In this document: in pieces, positions 9,066-17,666 of the stretch
Layout: the number at the start of each line of letters is the position of its first letter
Position numbering within the stretch: the stretch's first letter is position 1
NCBI RefSeq assembly: GCF_001458435.1
Contig: NZ_CYSF01000017.1
Coordinates: forward strand, 124,001-188,000
DNA length: 64,000 nucleotides
Reading direction: 5' to 3'
Source of the DNA: Thalassovita mediterranea
GTDB taxonomy: Bacteria > Pseudomonadota > Alphaproteobacteria > Rhodobacterales > Rhodobacteraceae
The notes under the pieces: generated by a model
Database searches by the model: none
Seen by the model: the letters and a program-made list of their open reading frames with translations, nothing else
Told to the model about the DNA's origin: nothing
Program-made: the position numbers and the translations under genes

Positions 9066-10229
9066 TTACGCGGCAGGCATACGTTGTTCGACGATCTCGG
9101 CCCACCAGCTGCAGCCTGCGGGGATCGCTTCGTCGTCGAAGTTGTATTCCGGGTGGTGCACAGCGGCGGTGTCGCCGTTGCCGACCAAGATATAGGCGCC
9201 GGGGCGTTCTTCTAGCATGTAGGCGAAATCTTCGCCGCCCATGACCAGCGGGGCATCGTCACATTGACCGGTGATCGAACGGGCCACATCGGCGGCAAAC
9301 TGCGTTTGCTCCTCGTGGTTCACCATCACCGGATAGCCGCGCATGTAGTTCACATCTGCAGTGCCGCCAAAGGTCGCTGCGACGCCGCTACAGATTTCAT
9401 TGATCCGCTTTTCGGCCAGATCGCGCATCTCCTTGGACATGGTGCGCACGGTGCCGCGAATGGTCACACGCTGCGGGATCACGTTGAACGCCTTGGACGA
9501 GCTTTCCATCGAGGTGACGGAAACCACGATCTGATCCACCGGATCTGCATTGCGCGACGCGATGGATTGCAGCGTGGTCACAGCCGTGGCGGTCATCACG
9601 TTGGTGTCTACGGTTTCATGGGGTTTAGCCGCATGACCGCCCTTGCCTTCAAACACCACTTCATAGGTATCGGTGGAGGCAAAGAAGGCCCCCGGACGGA
9701 TCGCAAATGTGCCCAGCGCATGACCCGGCCAGTTGTGCATGCCGTAGACCTCTTGGATGTTCCAGCGGTCCATCATGCCATCTTCGCACATTTCACGGCC
9801 ACCGCCGCCGCCCTCTTCGGCGGGCTGGAAGATCACCACAACGGTGCCGTCGAAATTACGGGTCTCGGCCAGATATTTCGCGGCCCCCAGCAGCATCGCA
9901 GTGTGACCATCGTGACCACAGGCATGCATCGCGCCATCGGTTTTCGACGCGTATTCCAGACCGGTCTGTTCGTGGATCGGCAGTGCGTCCATATCCGCGC
10001 GCAGACCGATGACCTTGCCCGAGGAAGTTTTGTTCCCCTTGATCACACCCACAACGCCGGTGCGGCCAAGACCGGTCACGATCTCATCACAGCCAAATTC
10101 CTTCAGCTTCTCGGCCACGATGGCCGAAGTGCGGTGGGTTTCGAACAGGATTTCGGGGTTTTCGTGCAGGTCACGACGCCATGCGGTGATTTCGGGCAGC
10201 AGTTCTGCAAAACGGTTTTTCGTCGGCAT
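9066..10229 (-). CDS. M20D amidohydrolase (N-acyl amino acid / hippurate hydrolase-like), copy 1
   Basis: 387 residues from the ATG at 10229. The longer in-frame ORF to 10391 reads back into copy 2 and lacks support. M20D metallopeptidase features are RADMDALP (77-84), HACGHDGH (102-109, supplying a Cys and a His ligand), QPAEE (135-139), the His in GMHNWPG (165), the dimerisation-domain motif GKGGHAAKP, and the C-terminal VHHPEYNFDDEA. The family hydrolyses N-acyl amino acids, hippurate, or auxin/indole-acyl conjugates. It is the last of three tandem paralogs, 34 bp after copy 2. Whether it is an aminoacylase or a dipeptidase cannot be told from sequence alone. Confidence 0.9.
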   Translation of the reverse strand: MPTKNRFAELLPEITAWRRDLHENPEILFETHRTSAIVAEKLKEFGCDEIVTGLGRTGVVGVIKGNKTSSGKVIGLRADMDALPIHEQTGLEYASKTDGAMHACGHDGHTAMLLGAAKYLAETRNFDGTVVVIFQPAEEGGGGGREMCEDGMMDRWNIQEVYGMHNWPGHALGTFAIRPGAFFASTDTYEVVFEGKGGHAAKPHETVDTNVMTATAVTTLQSIASRNADPVDQIVVSVTSMESSSKAFNVIPQRVTIRGTVRTMSKEMRDLAEKRINEICSGVAATFGGTADVNYMRGYPVMVNHEEQTQFAADVARSITGQCDDAPLVMGGEDFAYMLEERPGAYILVGNGDTAAVHHPEYNFDDEAIPAGCSWWAEIVEQRMPAA

Positions 10230-10263
10230 TACGGATCCTCTTGTTTTCAGGTTTTGGCCACGC

Positions 10264-11427
10264 CTAGCTGCGCGGCAGACGTTGTTCAACCAACTCAGCA
10301 AAGAAGCTGCACCCGTTCGGGATCGCCTCATCGTTGAAGTCGTATTCAGGGTGATGCAGCGGTGCACTGTCACCATTGCCAACCATGACAAAGGCGCCGG
10401 GGCGAACCTCTAGCATATAGGAAAAATCTTCACCGCCCAGCGACAGCGCAGCCTCAGCGCAGCTGCCTGCAACGGACGTCGCCACCTCTGCGGCAAATTC
10501 CGCCTGCTGGTCGGAATTGATGGTGGCGGGGGTGATGCGGTCATAGTTGAGCTTGATCTGCCCGCCATGGGTGGCCGCCACCGCATCGCACATCGCCTGC
10601 ATGCGCTGTTCCAGCATGTCGCGGGTGGCGGGATTGAAACTGCGCACCGTGCCCTTCAGCGTCGCCGTGTGGGGGATGACGTTATAAACATCCGATCCCG
10701 TATGGAACGCGGTGACCGAAACCACCGCGCGGTCGACGGGATCAACATTACGGCTGACCAACGTTTGCAGCGACTGATGCAGCTGACAGCCCATCAAGGT
10801 CGGATCGATGGTTTTCTGCGGCTTGGCGGCGTGACCGCCCTTGCCCTCAATCTCAATAGTAAAGAAATCAACCGCGGCCAGCATCGGTCCTTTGCGGGTG
10901 GCGAACTGTCCGGTGGGCAGGTTGGGGTCGTTGTGCAGCGCGTAGACCTCATCAATGCCCCAACGGTCCATCATACCATCCTGAACCATGGCAAGGGCGC
11001 CATTGCCGCCCTCTTCGGCGGGTTGGAAGATCAGCGCGACCTGACCGTCGAAATTGCGCGTTTCCGCCAGATATTGCGCCGCCCCCAACAGCATTGCTGT
11101 ATGACCGTCATGCCCACAGGCGTGCATGGCATTGGGCACACTTGAGGCATACTCAAGCCCCGTGTGTTCCTGCATCGGCAGCGCGTCCATATCGGCGCGC
11201 AACCCGATGACCCGGCCCGAGGTATCGCTGACCCCTTTGATGATGCCGACAACGCCGGTCTGACCGATCCCCTCAACCACCTCATCACAACCAAAAGCGC
11301 GCAGTTTGTCGGCCACCAATGCAGCGGTGCGGTGGGTGTCATACATCACCTCAGGGTGGGTGTGGATGTCACGGCGCCACGCGGTGATCTCGGGCAGCAG
11401 TTCGGCAAATCGGTTCTTACTGGGCAT
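10264..11427 (-). CDS. M20D amidohydrolase, copy 2
   Basis: 387 residues. It opens MPSKNRFAELLPEITAWRRD, almost the same as copy 1, and keeps RADMDALPMQE, HACGHDGHT, QPAEEGG, the ALHNDPN histidine, GKGGHAAKP, GGEDFSYML and LHHPEYDFNDEA, so all metal ligands of the family appear intact. It differs from copy 1 mainly in the substrate-facing regions (HTGSDVYN against MESSSKAFN after VVSVT). It sits 22 bp downstream of copy 3 and 34 bp upstream of copy 1 and is surely cotranscribed. Sequence identity between copies 1 and 2 looks higher than with copy 3, which suggests the most recent duplication. Confidence 0.9.
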   Translation of the reverse strand: MPSKNRFAELLPEITAWRRDIHTHPEVMYDTHRTAALVADKLRAFGCDEVVEGIGQTGVVGIIKGVSDTSGRVIGLRADMDALPMQEHTGLEYASSVPNAMHACGHDGHTAMLLGAAQYLAETRNFDGQVALIFQPAEEGGNGALAMVQDGMMDRWGIDEVYALHNDPNLPTGQFATRKGPMLAAVDFFTIEIEGKGGHAAKPQKTIDPTLMGCQLHQSLQTLVSRNVDPVDRAVVSVTAFHTGSDVYNVIPHTATLKGTVRSFNPATRDMLEQRMQAMCDAVAATHGGQIKLNYDRITPATINSDQQAEFAAEVATSVAGSCAEAALSLGGEDFSYMLEVRPGAFVMVGNGDSAPLHHPEYDFNDEAIPNGCSFFAELVEQRLPRS

Positions 11428-11449
11428 CTGAATAGGTCAAATCTGGCAG

Positions 11450-12610
11450 TTATCGTCGAGGTAGGCGTTGTTCGATCAATTCGGCAAAGAAGCTGGTGCC
11501 ATAAGGCGCAGCCTCATCATCAAAATCATAGGCGGGGTGATGGCAGGCGGCGCTGTCACCATTGCCAAGGAAGATATAGGCGCCTGGACGGGATTCCAGC
11601 ATATAGGCAAAATCTTCGGCAGGCATGATGGGGTTGGTATTGGGATCCACCTTGGTGCCCACAGCTTCGGCCGCTTTGATCGCATGCACTGTCTCTGCCG
11701 CGCTGTTGACGGTGGGCGGGTAACCACGGACATATTCGATATGCGCGGTGGCGCCATAGGCGGCGGCGGTGGCGGTGGCGACCGCCCTGACCCGTTCCTC
11801 CATCAGATCGCGCACCTCGGGTTCGAAACACCGCACGGTTCCGCGCAGTTTGGCGGTCTGGGGAATGACGTTCTGGGTGTCACTTTCGGTGATGAAGGTC
11901 GCCACGGTCAGCACCGCCTGTTTCAGCGGATCCACATTGCGGGCCACGATTGAGTTCAGCGCCACAACCACATGCGCAGCGGCCAGCGTGGTGTCCACAG
12001 CCATATGCGGTTCAGCCGCATGTCCGCCCTTGCCCTCCACCACAATCTCTATCTCATCGGCAGAGGCCAGCAGTGGCCCCGGACAAATGGCAAATTCGCC
12101 CACCGGAATGCCCGGCGCGTTGTGCAGGCCGTAGACCTCATCCACGTTCCAGCGGTCCATACAGCCGTCTTCGACCATCTTCAGCCCACCTGCGCCGCCC
12201 TCTTCGGCCGGCTGGAACAGCAGCACAACTGTGCCGTCAAAGTTACGGGTTTCACACAGATATTTCGCGGCCCCCAGCAACATGGCGGTGTGGCCATCAT
12301 GGCCGCAGGCATGCATCGCACCGGGGGTTTTGGACGCATAGTCAAGGCCGGTGATTTCCTCCATCGGCAGCGCATCCATATCGGCGCGCAGGGCGATTAC
12401 CCGATCCGATGTGCCAGCCTTGATCGTGCCGACAACACCGGTGATGCCGATCCCTTCGACAACTTCATCACAGCCAAATTCACGCAGTTTCTCCGCCACC
12501 ACACCAGCGGTGCGGTGTACGTCAAACATCACCTCTGGGTGTTGGTGAAAATCACGGCGCCATGCGGTGATGTCACCGTGCAATTCGGCAATACGGTTCT
12601 TGATCGGCAT
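11450..12610 (-). CDS. M20D amidohydrolase, copy 3
   Basis: 386 residues opening MPIKNRIAELHGDITAWRRD. It has RADMDALPMEE, HACGHDGHT, QPAEEGGAGG, the GLHNAPG histidine, GKGGHAAEP and CHHPAYDFDDEA. The usual GGEDF is replaced by MPAEDFAYML, with the Glu-Asp-Phe kept, so the enzyme should be active but with an altered site edge. It is the most divergent of the three tandem copies and lies 50 bp downstream of the FAD oxidoreductase gene in the same orientation. In the island it is the first hydrolase of the operon. Confidence 0.9.
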   Translation of the reverse strand: MPIKNRIAELHGDITAWRRDFHQHPEVMFDVHRTAGVVAEKLREFGCDEVVEGIGITGVVGTIKAGTSDRVIALRADMDALPMEEITGLDYASKTPGAMHACGHDGHTAMLLGAAKYLCETRNFDGTVVLLFQPAEEGGAGGLKMVEDGCMDRWNVDEVYGLHNAPGIPVGEFAICPGPLLASADEIEIVVEGKGGHAAEPHMAVDTTLAAAHVVVALNSIVARNVDPLKQAVLTVATFITESDTQNVIPQTAKLRGTVRCFEPEVRDLMEERVRAVATATAAAYGATAHIEYVRGYPPTVNSAAETVHAIKAAEAVGTKVDPNTNPIMPAEDFAYMLESRPGAYIFLGNGDSAACHHPAYDFDDEAAPYGTSFFAELIEQRLPRR

Positions 12611-12660
12611 TGTTCATTCACCTCGCTCAATACGGTGGCGTATGGTTCGCGCCCGAGGCC

Positions 12661-14004
12661 TCACAGCCCCGGCCCCATGTCCATTTTCGATCCATCACTG
12701 AACCGCGACAGGCGGAAACGGGTCAGGTCATGGCCCACATCCCCCCCAGTCATCAGATCCGCCATGATCCGGCCAAAGGCAGGCCCGATGCCAAAGCCAT
12801 GGCCGCACATCCCTGTGCAGATGCTCAGGCCATCAATCGGGGCGTGATCCACCACCGGAACGATATCCGGCATCGCGTCAATCATCCCTGACCAAGATGC
12901 CTTGATCCGTGGTGTGCCAAGGGCCGGAAACAGCTTGGCAAATTCGGCCAGCGTGCGGCGCTGACGCGCCTCCACCGGTTTCGGGTCCAACACGCGCATA
13001 CGTTCAAACGGCGTTTCCTCATCGGGCGACCAGCGGCGTTTGGTGCCCCATGCGTCGGGGAAGCCCGCAGGCGCCGCCGGATGGTATGACGCGCCAAACG
13101 GATGCGCTTTGATCTGTTCGCGGTAAGGCCACAGATGGCGGAAGGCATCCGGTCCGATGAACAAACGATGCCAGCCGCCTTCGGCCAATGTGAACCCGCC
13201 ATCCGCGCGGCGGCGAAACGCCAGACGGTCATTGCCCGCTGCGGGCAAATCCAACGCGGGCAACGGATCGGTTGCCAAGACCTGCGCCTGCACCGAAAGC
13301 TGCGGTATGTTCACCCCATGCTGGCGCAGAAACAGCGACGACCACGCGCCACCGGACACCAAGACCTGATCGGCCCGAATGCGCCCCCTCTCAGAGATCA
13401 CACCGCCAACACGCCCTGCGGTCAAATCCAGCGCCCGCACCGCGCAATTTTCGCGGATCTCGACCCCAGCAGCTACCGCCGCGCGGGCAAAGGCGGGCAC
13501 TGCGACCCACGGCTCGGCCTTCATATCCGATGGGGTATGCAGCGCACCATGATAGCGTTTGGTCGCACCGGGCAACAGCGCCTGTGTCTGATCCGGTGTT
13601 AGGATCCGACTGTCCACCCCATACGGCTTGGCAAGGTTGAGCCACGTCTCATAGCGTTCAATCGATTGCGGTTTTTCCGCCAGATAGGCCACCCCGAGAC
13701 GCGCCAGCCCCAGATCTTCGCCCAATTCAGCCTGCAACTGTGGCCACAGACTGTTTGCTTCCATCGCGATGGGCAGTTCGTCAATGTCGCGGCCCGTCTG
13801 ACGGATCCAGCCCCAGTTGCGCGAGGATTGTTCACCGGCAATCCGGCCCTTTTCCAACAGCACAACCTTCTGCCCCTTACGGGCCAGAAACAGCGCGCTC
13901 ATCACCCCAATGACGCCACCGCCGATGATGACGACATCCGCTGCTTCTGGCAGTGGGCCGTCATGTTCGACAGGCTGATGCAGGCCAATGGGAAAGCCGG
14001 TCAC
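12661..14004 (-). CDS. FAD-dependent oxidoreductase of the DAO (D-amino acid dehydrogenase/glycine oxidase) family
   Basis: 447 residues. Residues about 23-50 form the FAD dinucleotide-binding fold (DVVIIGGGVIGVMSALFLAR, then LLEKG). It continues with the GEQSSRNWGWIRQ segment seen in DadA-like proteins and ends with GLSICTGMCGHGFGIGPAFG, the DAO C-terminal FAD motif. Members oxidise amines or D-amino acids and pass electrons to quinone or oxygen. The start is a GTG at 14004, which overlaps the stop of the ArgE-like gene as GTGA, so translation is coupled. Its context among deacylases and a peptide ABC system suggests it oxidises a released amine or amino acid. The substrate is unknown. Confidence 0.85.
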   Translation of the reverse strand: MTGFPIGLHQPVEHDGPLPEAADVVIIGGGVIGVMSALFLARKGQKVVLLEKGRIAGEQSSRNWGWIRQTGRDIDELPIAMEANSLWPQLQAELGEDLGLARLGVAYLAEKPQSIERYETWLNLAKPYGVDSRILTPDQTQALLPGATKRYHGALHTPSDMKAEPWVAVPAFARAAVAAGVEIRENCAVRALDLTAGRVGGVISERGRIRADQVLVSGGAWSSLFLRQHGVNIPQLSVQAQVLATDPLPALDLPAAGNDRLAFRRRADGGFTLAEGGWHRLFIGPDAFRHLWPYREQIKAHPFGASYHPAAPAGFPDAWGTKRRWSPDEETPFERMRVLDPKPVEARQRRTLAEFAKLFPALGTPRIKASWSGMIDAMPDIVPVVDHAPIDGLSICTGMCGHGFGIGPAFGRIMADLMTGGDVGHDLTRFRLSRFSDGSKMDMGPGL

Positions 14005-15164
14005 GCCAGCACCTCATCAATCAGTTTGCGCAGGAACACCTGCCCTGCCTCAAACTGCGCCACAGATAGGAATTCATCCGGTTGATGCGCCTGTGCGATG
14101 TCGCCCGGACCGCACACCACGGTGGAATACCGCGCCGCCTGAAAATGCCCAGCTTCGGTGCCATAGCTGACCACGTTTTCGGAATTGTCACCGGTTAGTC
14201 GGCGCACCAGCGCCTCGGCCTCGCCGTTTTCCTCTGGCGCCAGACCGTTGAGGTCGAAAACCTGCGTCAACTCGATCGAGGTTTCAGGCACAATCGCCTG
14301 CATTTCGGCCTCAACCTCAGCGACCTTGGCGCGCAGGCGCGCCTCCCAGTCATCATTGCTTTCATCCGGCACATTGCGGAAATCCAGTTCAAACACGCAA
14401 TCCTTGGCGGTGATGTTGCCCGCAGTGCCACCTTCGATCACACCCACATGGGTGGAGGTCCACGGCGGCACAAACAGCGCAGCGGTCTCAGACGGAGTGG
14501 CAGCCGCCGCCGCGGCGTTGTTTTGGTTCGCCCATTCAATCAGCTTGGCACCGAACATGATCGCATTCACGCCAGTGTGGATGAGAGAGGAATGCACCTC
14601 AAATCCCTTTACATGCACCTTGAACGCCCGCCCGCCCTTGTGTGCGGTCACGGTTTTCATCATCGAGGGCTCCCCAACGATCACGGTCGCGGCCTTGGGC
14701 AGGTGTTTGCCCATCTCCTCAATCAGCGGCACAACCTCTTCGCAACCGACCTCTTCGTCATAGGACAGTGCGATTTGCAGCGGGCGACTGACGCCCCGAC
14801 GATGCGCCTCAACCAGCGCCCAGATCGCCAGTGCATCAAACCCTTTCATGTCGCAGGTGCCGCGCCCGTACAGTTTGCCGTCTTTCTCGACCACAGTGAA
14901 GGGATCGGTCGTCCACGGCTGGCCATCAACCGGCACCACATCGGTGTGGCCGGACAGCACAACACCGCCCGCAACCTCTGGCCCGACATGGGCATAAAGC
15001 CCCGCCTTGGTCCCATCGGCGCTATACTGACGCCCACAGGTGATCCCGTGGCTGTTCAGATACCCCTCAACCCAGTCGATCAGCGGCAGGTTCGTGTCGC
15101 GGCTGACAGTCGGAAAGGACACCAGCTGGTCCAGAATTTCACGTGGGCTTAACAGGGCAGTCAT
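14001..15164 (-). CDS. argE: Acetylornithine deacetylase-like M20A peptidase
   Basis: 387 residues. The M20A metal-site motifs are VVLSGHTDVVPVDGQPW (His and Asp), GRGTCDMKGFDA, and SYDEEVGCEEVVPLI (two Glu). The C-terminal half has EAGHFQAARYSTVVCGPGDI-AQAHQPDEFL, typical of ArgE. In arginine synthesis ArgE removes the acetyl group from N-acetylornithine. Many alphaproteobacteria instead use ArgJ and keep ArgE-like enzymes for other N-acyl amino acids. Being in an operon with three other M20 enzymes and a DAO-type oxidase favours a catabolic role here. The argE symbol is therefore given as the family, not as proof of the biosynthetic role. Confidence 0.82.
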   Translation of the reverse strand: MTALLSPREILDQLVSFPTVSRDTNLPLIDWVEGYLNSHGITCGRQYSADGTKAGLYAHVGPEVAGGVVLSGHTDVVPVDGQPWTTDPFTVVEKDGKLYGRGTCDMKGFDALAIWALVEAHRRGVSRPLQIALSYDEEVGCEEVVPLIEEMGKHLPKAATVIVGEPSMMKTVTAHKGGRAFKVHVKGFEVHSSLIHTGVNAIMFGAKLIEWANQNNAAAAAATPSETAALFVPPWTSTHVGVIEGGTAGNITAKDCVFELDFRNVPDESNDDWEARLRAKVAEVEAEMQAIVPETSIELTQVFDLNGLAPEENGEAEALVRRLTGDNSENVVSYGTEAGHFQAARYSTVVCGPGDIAQAHQPDEFLSVAQFEAGQVFLRKLIDEVLA

Positions 15165-15405
15165 CGGGGGGCCTTTGTTTTTTGGCGGTCAGTGTCATAC
15201 CATGACCGGCGCGATAAAGTCATGCAACAGCAATCTGTTGCCCTGTCATAACAGGTCCAGAAAACGACGCCGGTAGGTGCAGACAGATAAGGTCACCACA
15301 TGCGGGCGGAAAGGTCAATCAAGTGAATCTACGGGCACTGATGGCGCCGCTGTTGGCACCGCTACAAAATGAAAATGGCGACCCGAAGGCCGCCATGTCA
15401 TGGGA

Positions 15406-17226
15406 TCAATACCCGCTCTCCGAGGTCAGGACAAAGTGGCCTGGACTCACCTCATCGTAAACCGACGGGCCTGGTTCGTAACCAACGGGGTGGATCGGTG
15501 AAGGGATCGGTTTGAAGTTCAGCTCGCGCTCAGACTTGCGTTTGTGCGGATCGGCGATGGGCACCGCCTTCATCAATGCCTGCGTGTAGGGGTGCTGCGG
15601 GTTTTCAAAGACCGCCTGACGCGGGCCCAGTTCCACGATGCGGCCCAAATACATCACGCCAACGTCGTGGCTGACCCGTTCAACAACCGCCATATCGTGA
15701 CTGATGAACAGGAAGGACAGGCCCAGTTCGGCCTGCAGTTCCATCATCAGGTTCAGCACCTGCGCCTGCACCGATACGTCCAGCGCTGATACCGCCTCAT
15801 CCGCGATGATCAACTTCGGGTTCAGGGCCAAGGCACGGGCGATTGCCACACGCTGACGCTGACCACCCGACAGTTCGTGCGGGAAACGGCGCAGGAAGCT
15901 GCGCGGCAGTTCCACACGATCAAACAGCATTTCCACCCGCGCCTGCATCTCGGCACGCGAATGGGTGGCGTAGTTGCGCATCGGTTCTGCCACCTGATCA
16001 CCCAGCATCATCTGCGGGTTGAGCGAGGCAAAAGGATCCTGAAAGATCATCTGCATGTCCAGACGCGCGGCGCGCAGATCACCTTGATCCAGTGCCATGA
16101 TGTCTGTGCCATCCAGATTAACCTGACCCGACTGCGGTTCCACCAGACGCAGGATCGACCGGCCAGCGGTGGATTTACCACAACCCGATTCACCCACCAG
16201 CGACAGGGTGCGGCCCTTGTTCAGGGTGAAGCTCACATCCTCCACCGCATGAACATTCGCCACCGTACGGCGGAAGAAGCCACCTTTGACCGGGAAGCGG
16301 GTGATCAGGTTCTTGACCTCCAGCAGCGGTTCATCCGTGCCCTTGATCGGATCAAGGTTCTGATTTTCACGGCCCAGCAGTTTCATCGGTTCGGGCAGCG
16401 GTTTGCCGGTCATCTCACCCAGTTTGGGAACAGCCGCCAACAGCGCCTTGGTATAGTCGTGCTGCGGGTTCTCAAAAATTTCCTGAACCGTGCCCTCTTC
16501 GACCTTGTTACCGCGGAACATGACCACAACGCGGTCCGCCATCTGCGCCACAACCGCCATGTCGTGGGTGATGAACATCACCGCCGTGCCGGTTTCACGT
16601 TTCAAACGATCCATCAGTGCCAGAATTTCCGCCTGAATGGTCACATCCAATGCGGTGGTCGGTTCATCCGCGATCAACAGGCGCGGTTCGCAGGCCAGTG
16701 CCATCGCGATCACCACACGCTGGCGCATACCGCCGGACAGTTCGTGCGGATACTGCTTCAGGCGGCGTTCCGGTTCGGGGATGCGGACCTGTTTCAACAG
16801 TTCCAGCGCACGCGCTTCTGCCTCGGCCTTGGACAGACCTTTGTGCAGGCGCAGGCCTTCGGTCAATTGGCGACCTACGGTAAATACGGGGTTCAGCGCG
16901 GTCATCGGCTCCTGAAAGATCATTCCGATCTCATTGCCGCGAATCGTCCGCATCAAATCCTGTTCGGTATTTGCCAGATCTACAGCGTCGCCTTCTTTGC
17001 GATCAAACAGCAGTTTACCACCGGCGATTTCGCCGCCGCCAAACTCTACCAGACGCATCAGCGACAGGCTGGAAACCGATTTGCCAGAACCGGATTCGCC
17101 AACAATACAAACGGTTTCACCGGGGTTTACGTCGAACGAAACGTCCTCGACCCCCACGACAGGGCCGTCCTTGGTTTGAAATTCAACCCGCAGGTTTTCG
17201 ATTTTTGCAATCGGTTGATCCAGCAT
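15406..17226 (-). CDS. Fused dual ATP-binding protein of a dipeptide/oligopeptide ABC transporter
   Basis: 606 residues made of two ABC domains in one chain, corresponding to DppD plus DppF (the GsiA layout). Domain 1 (about 8-260) has Walker A GESGSGKS, signature LSGGMRQRV and Walker [13 protein letters not shown]. Domain 2 (about 300-560) has [17 protein letters not shown] and [12 protein letters not shown]. The oligopeptide ABC C-terminal extensions follow each domain ([13 protein letters not shown]). It powers the importer whose binding protein and permeases are divergent at 17.7-21.4 kb. A 241-bp gap with no visible gene separates it from the ArgE-like gene. Confidence 0.95.
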   Translation of the reverse strand: MLDQPIAKIENLRVEFQTKDGPVVGVEDVSFDVNPGETVCIVGESGSGKSVSSLSLMRLVEFGGGEIAGGKLLFDRKEGDAVDLANTEQDLMRTIRGNEIGMIFQEPMTALNPVFTVGRQLTEGLRLHKGLSKAEAEARALELLKQVRIPEPERRLKQYPHELSGGMRQRVVIAMALACEPRLLIADEPTTALDVTIQAEILALMDRLKRETGTAVMFITHDMAVVAQMADRVVVMFRGNKVEEGTVQEIFENPQHDYTKALLAAVPKLGEMTGKPLPEPMKLLGRENQNLDPIKGTDEPLLEVKNLITRFPVKGGFFRRTVANVHAVEDVSFTLNKGRTLSLVGESGCGKSTAGRSILRLVEPQSGQVNLDGTDIMALDQGDLRAARLDMQMIFQDPFASLNPQMMLGDQVAEPMRNYATHSRAEMQARVEMLFDRVELPRSFLRRFPHELSGGQRQRVAIARALALNPKLIIADEAVSALDVSVQAQVLNLMMELQAELGLSFLFISHDMAVVERVSHDVGVMYLGRIVELGPRQAVFENPQHPYTQALMKAVPIADPHKRKSERELNFKPIPSPIHPVGYEPGPSVYDEVSPGHFVLTSESGY

Positions 17227-17666
17227 TCCCCTGATCCATTTTTGGTATCACTTATTTGGCGTGACGCTATAGACGTCGCCAAGGCGGTGTCAAATCCGTA
17301 TCCAATTACGCGACGACGCGGCACAGGGAACCACCATAGCGCTACCCCTCCAGGGGCCACCAACGCGCAGTTGCTCAATCAGTTAGCGATCACAAAGGTC
17401 GACCTTACGTCGTTACGGTGAATTTACCGTATGTTTACTGTGCCGCGCACCAACACCCCCTCGTTCTACCCCTTGCTTTTTGTCGGTAATATGTTTGTGA
17501 TGACCTCAGCCGCGAGGCATTCGGGGACATAAATCATCGAAAAATAACCGGAATCGAACGATCAGGTTGCGCTTGCGGATAGAATCATGGCCCGGCGAAG
17601 GGTCTGGAATCCCCCCGTATGGGGAATGTGTGACACCGATTTTTAGTGTCCAACATGGAGTGAAAA
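17227..17666. promoter_or_regulatory. Divergent promoter region and structured leader of the peptide ABC genes
   Basis: A 440-bp gap between the divergent ATPase and binding-protein genes, so it must hold both promoters. I cannot assign -35/-10 boxes firmly. The last 80 bp before the binding-protein ATG contain two small stem-loops: CCCC-GTAT-GGGG near 17613-17624 and GACAC (17632-17636) with GTGTC (17646-17650). A 19-codon micro-ORF (17587-17646, beginning MARRRVWNPPVWG) spans them and ends 20 bp before the ATG at 17667, but it has only a weak ribosome site. Confidence 0.45.

Noticed and set aside
10229-10391. N-terminal extension of M20D copy 1
   Set aside because: The extra residues read back into copy 2. 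The conserved start MPTKNRFAELL is at 10229, matching copies 2 and 3.
15877-17421. A 514-codon plus-strand ORF opposite the dual ATPase gene
   Set aside because: Antisense shadow. The ABC motifs are on the minus strand.
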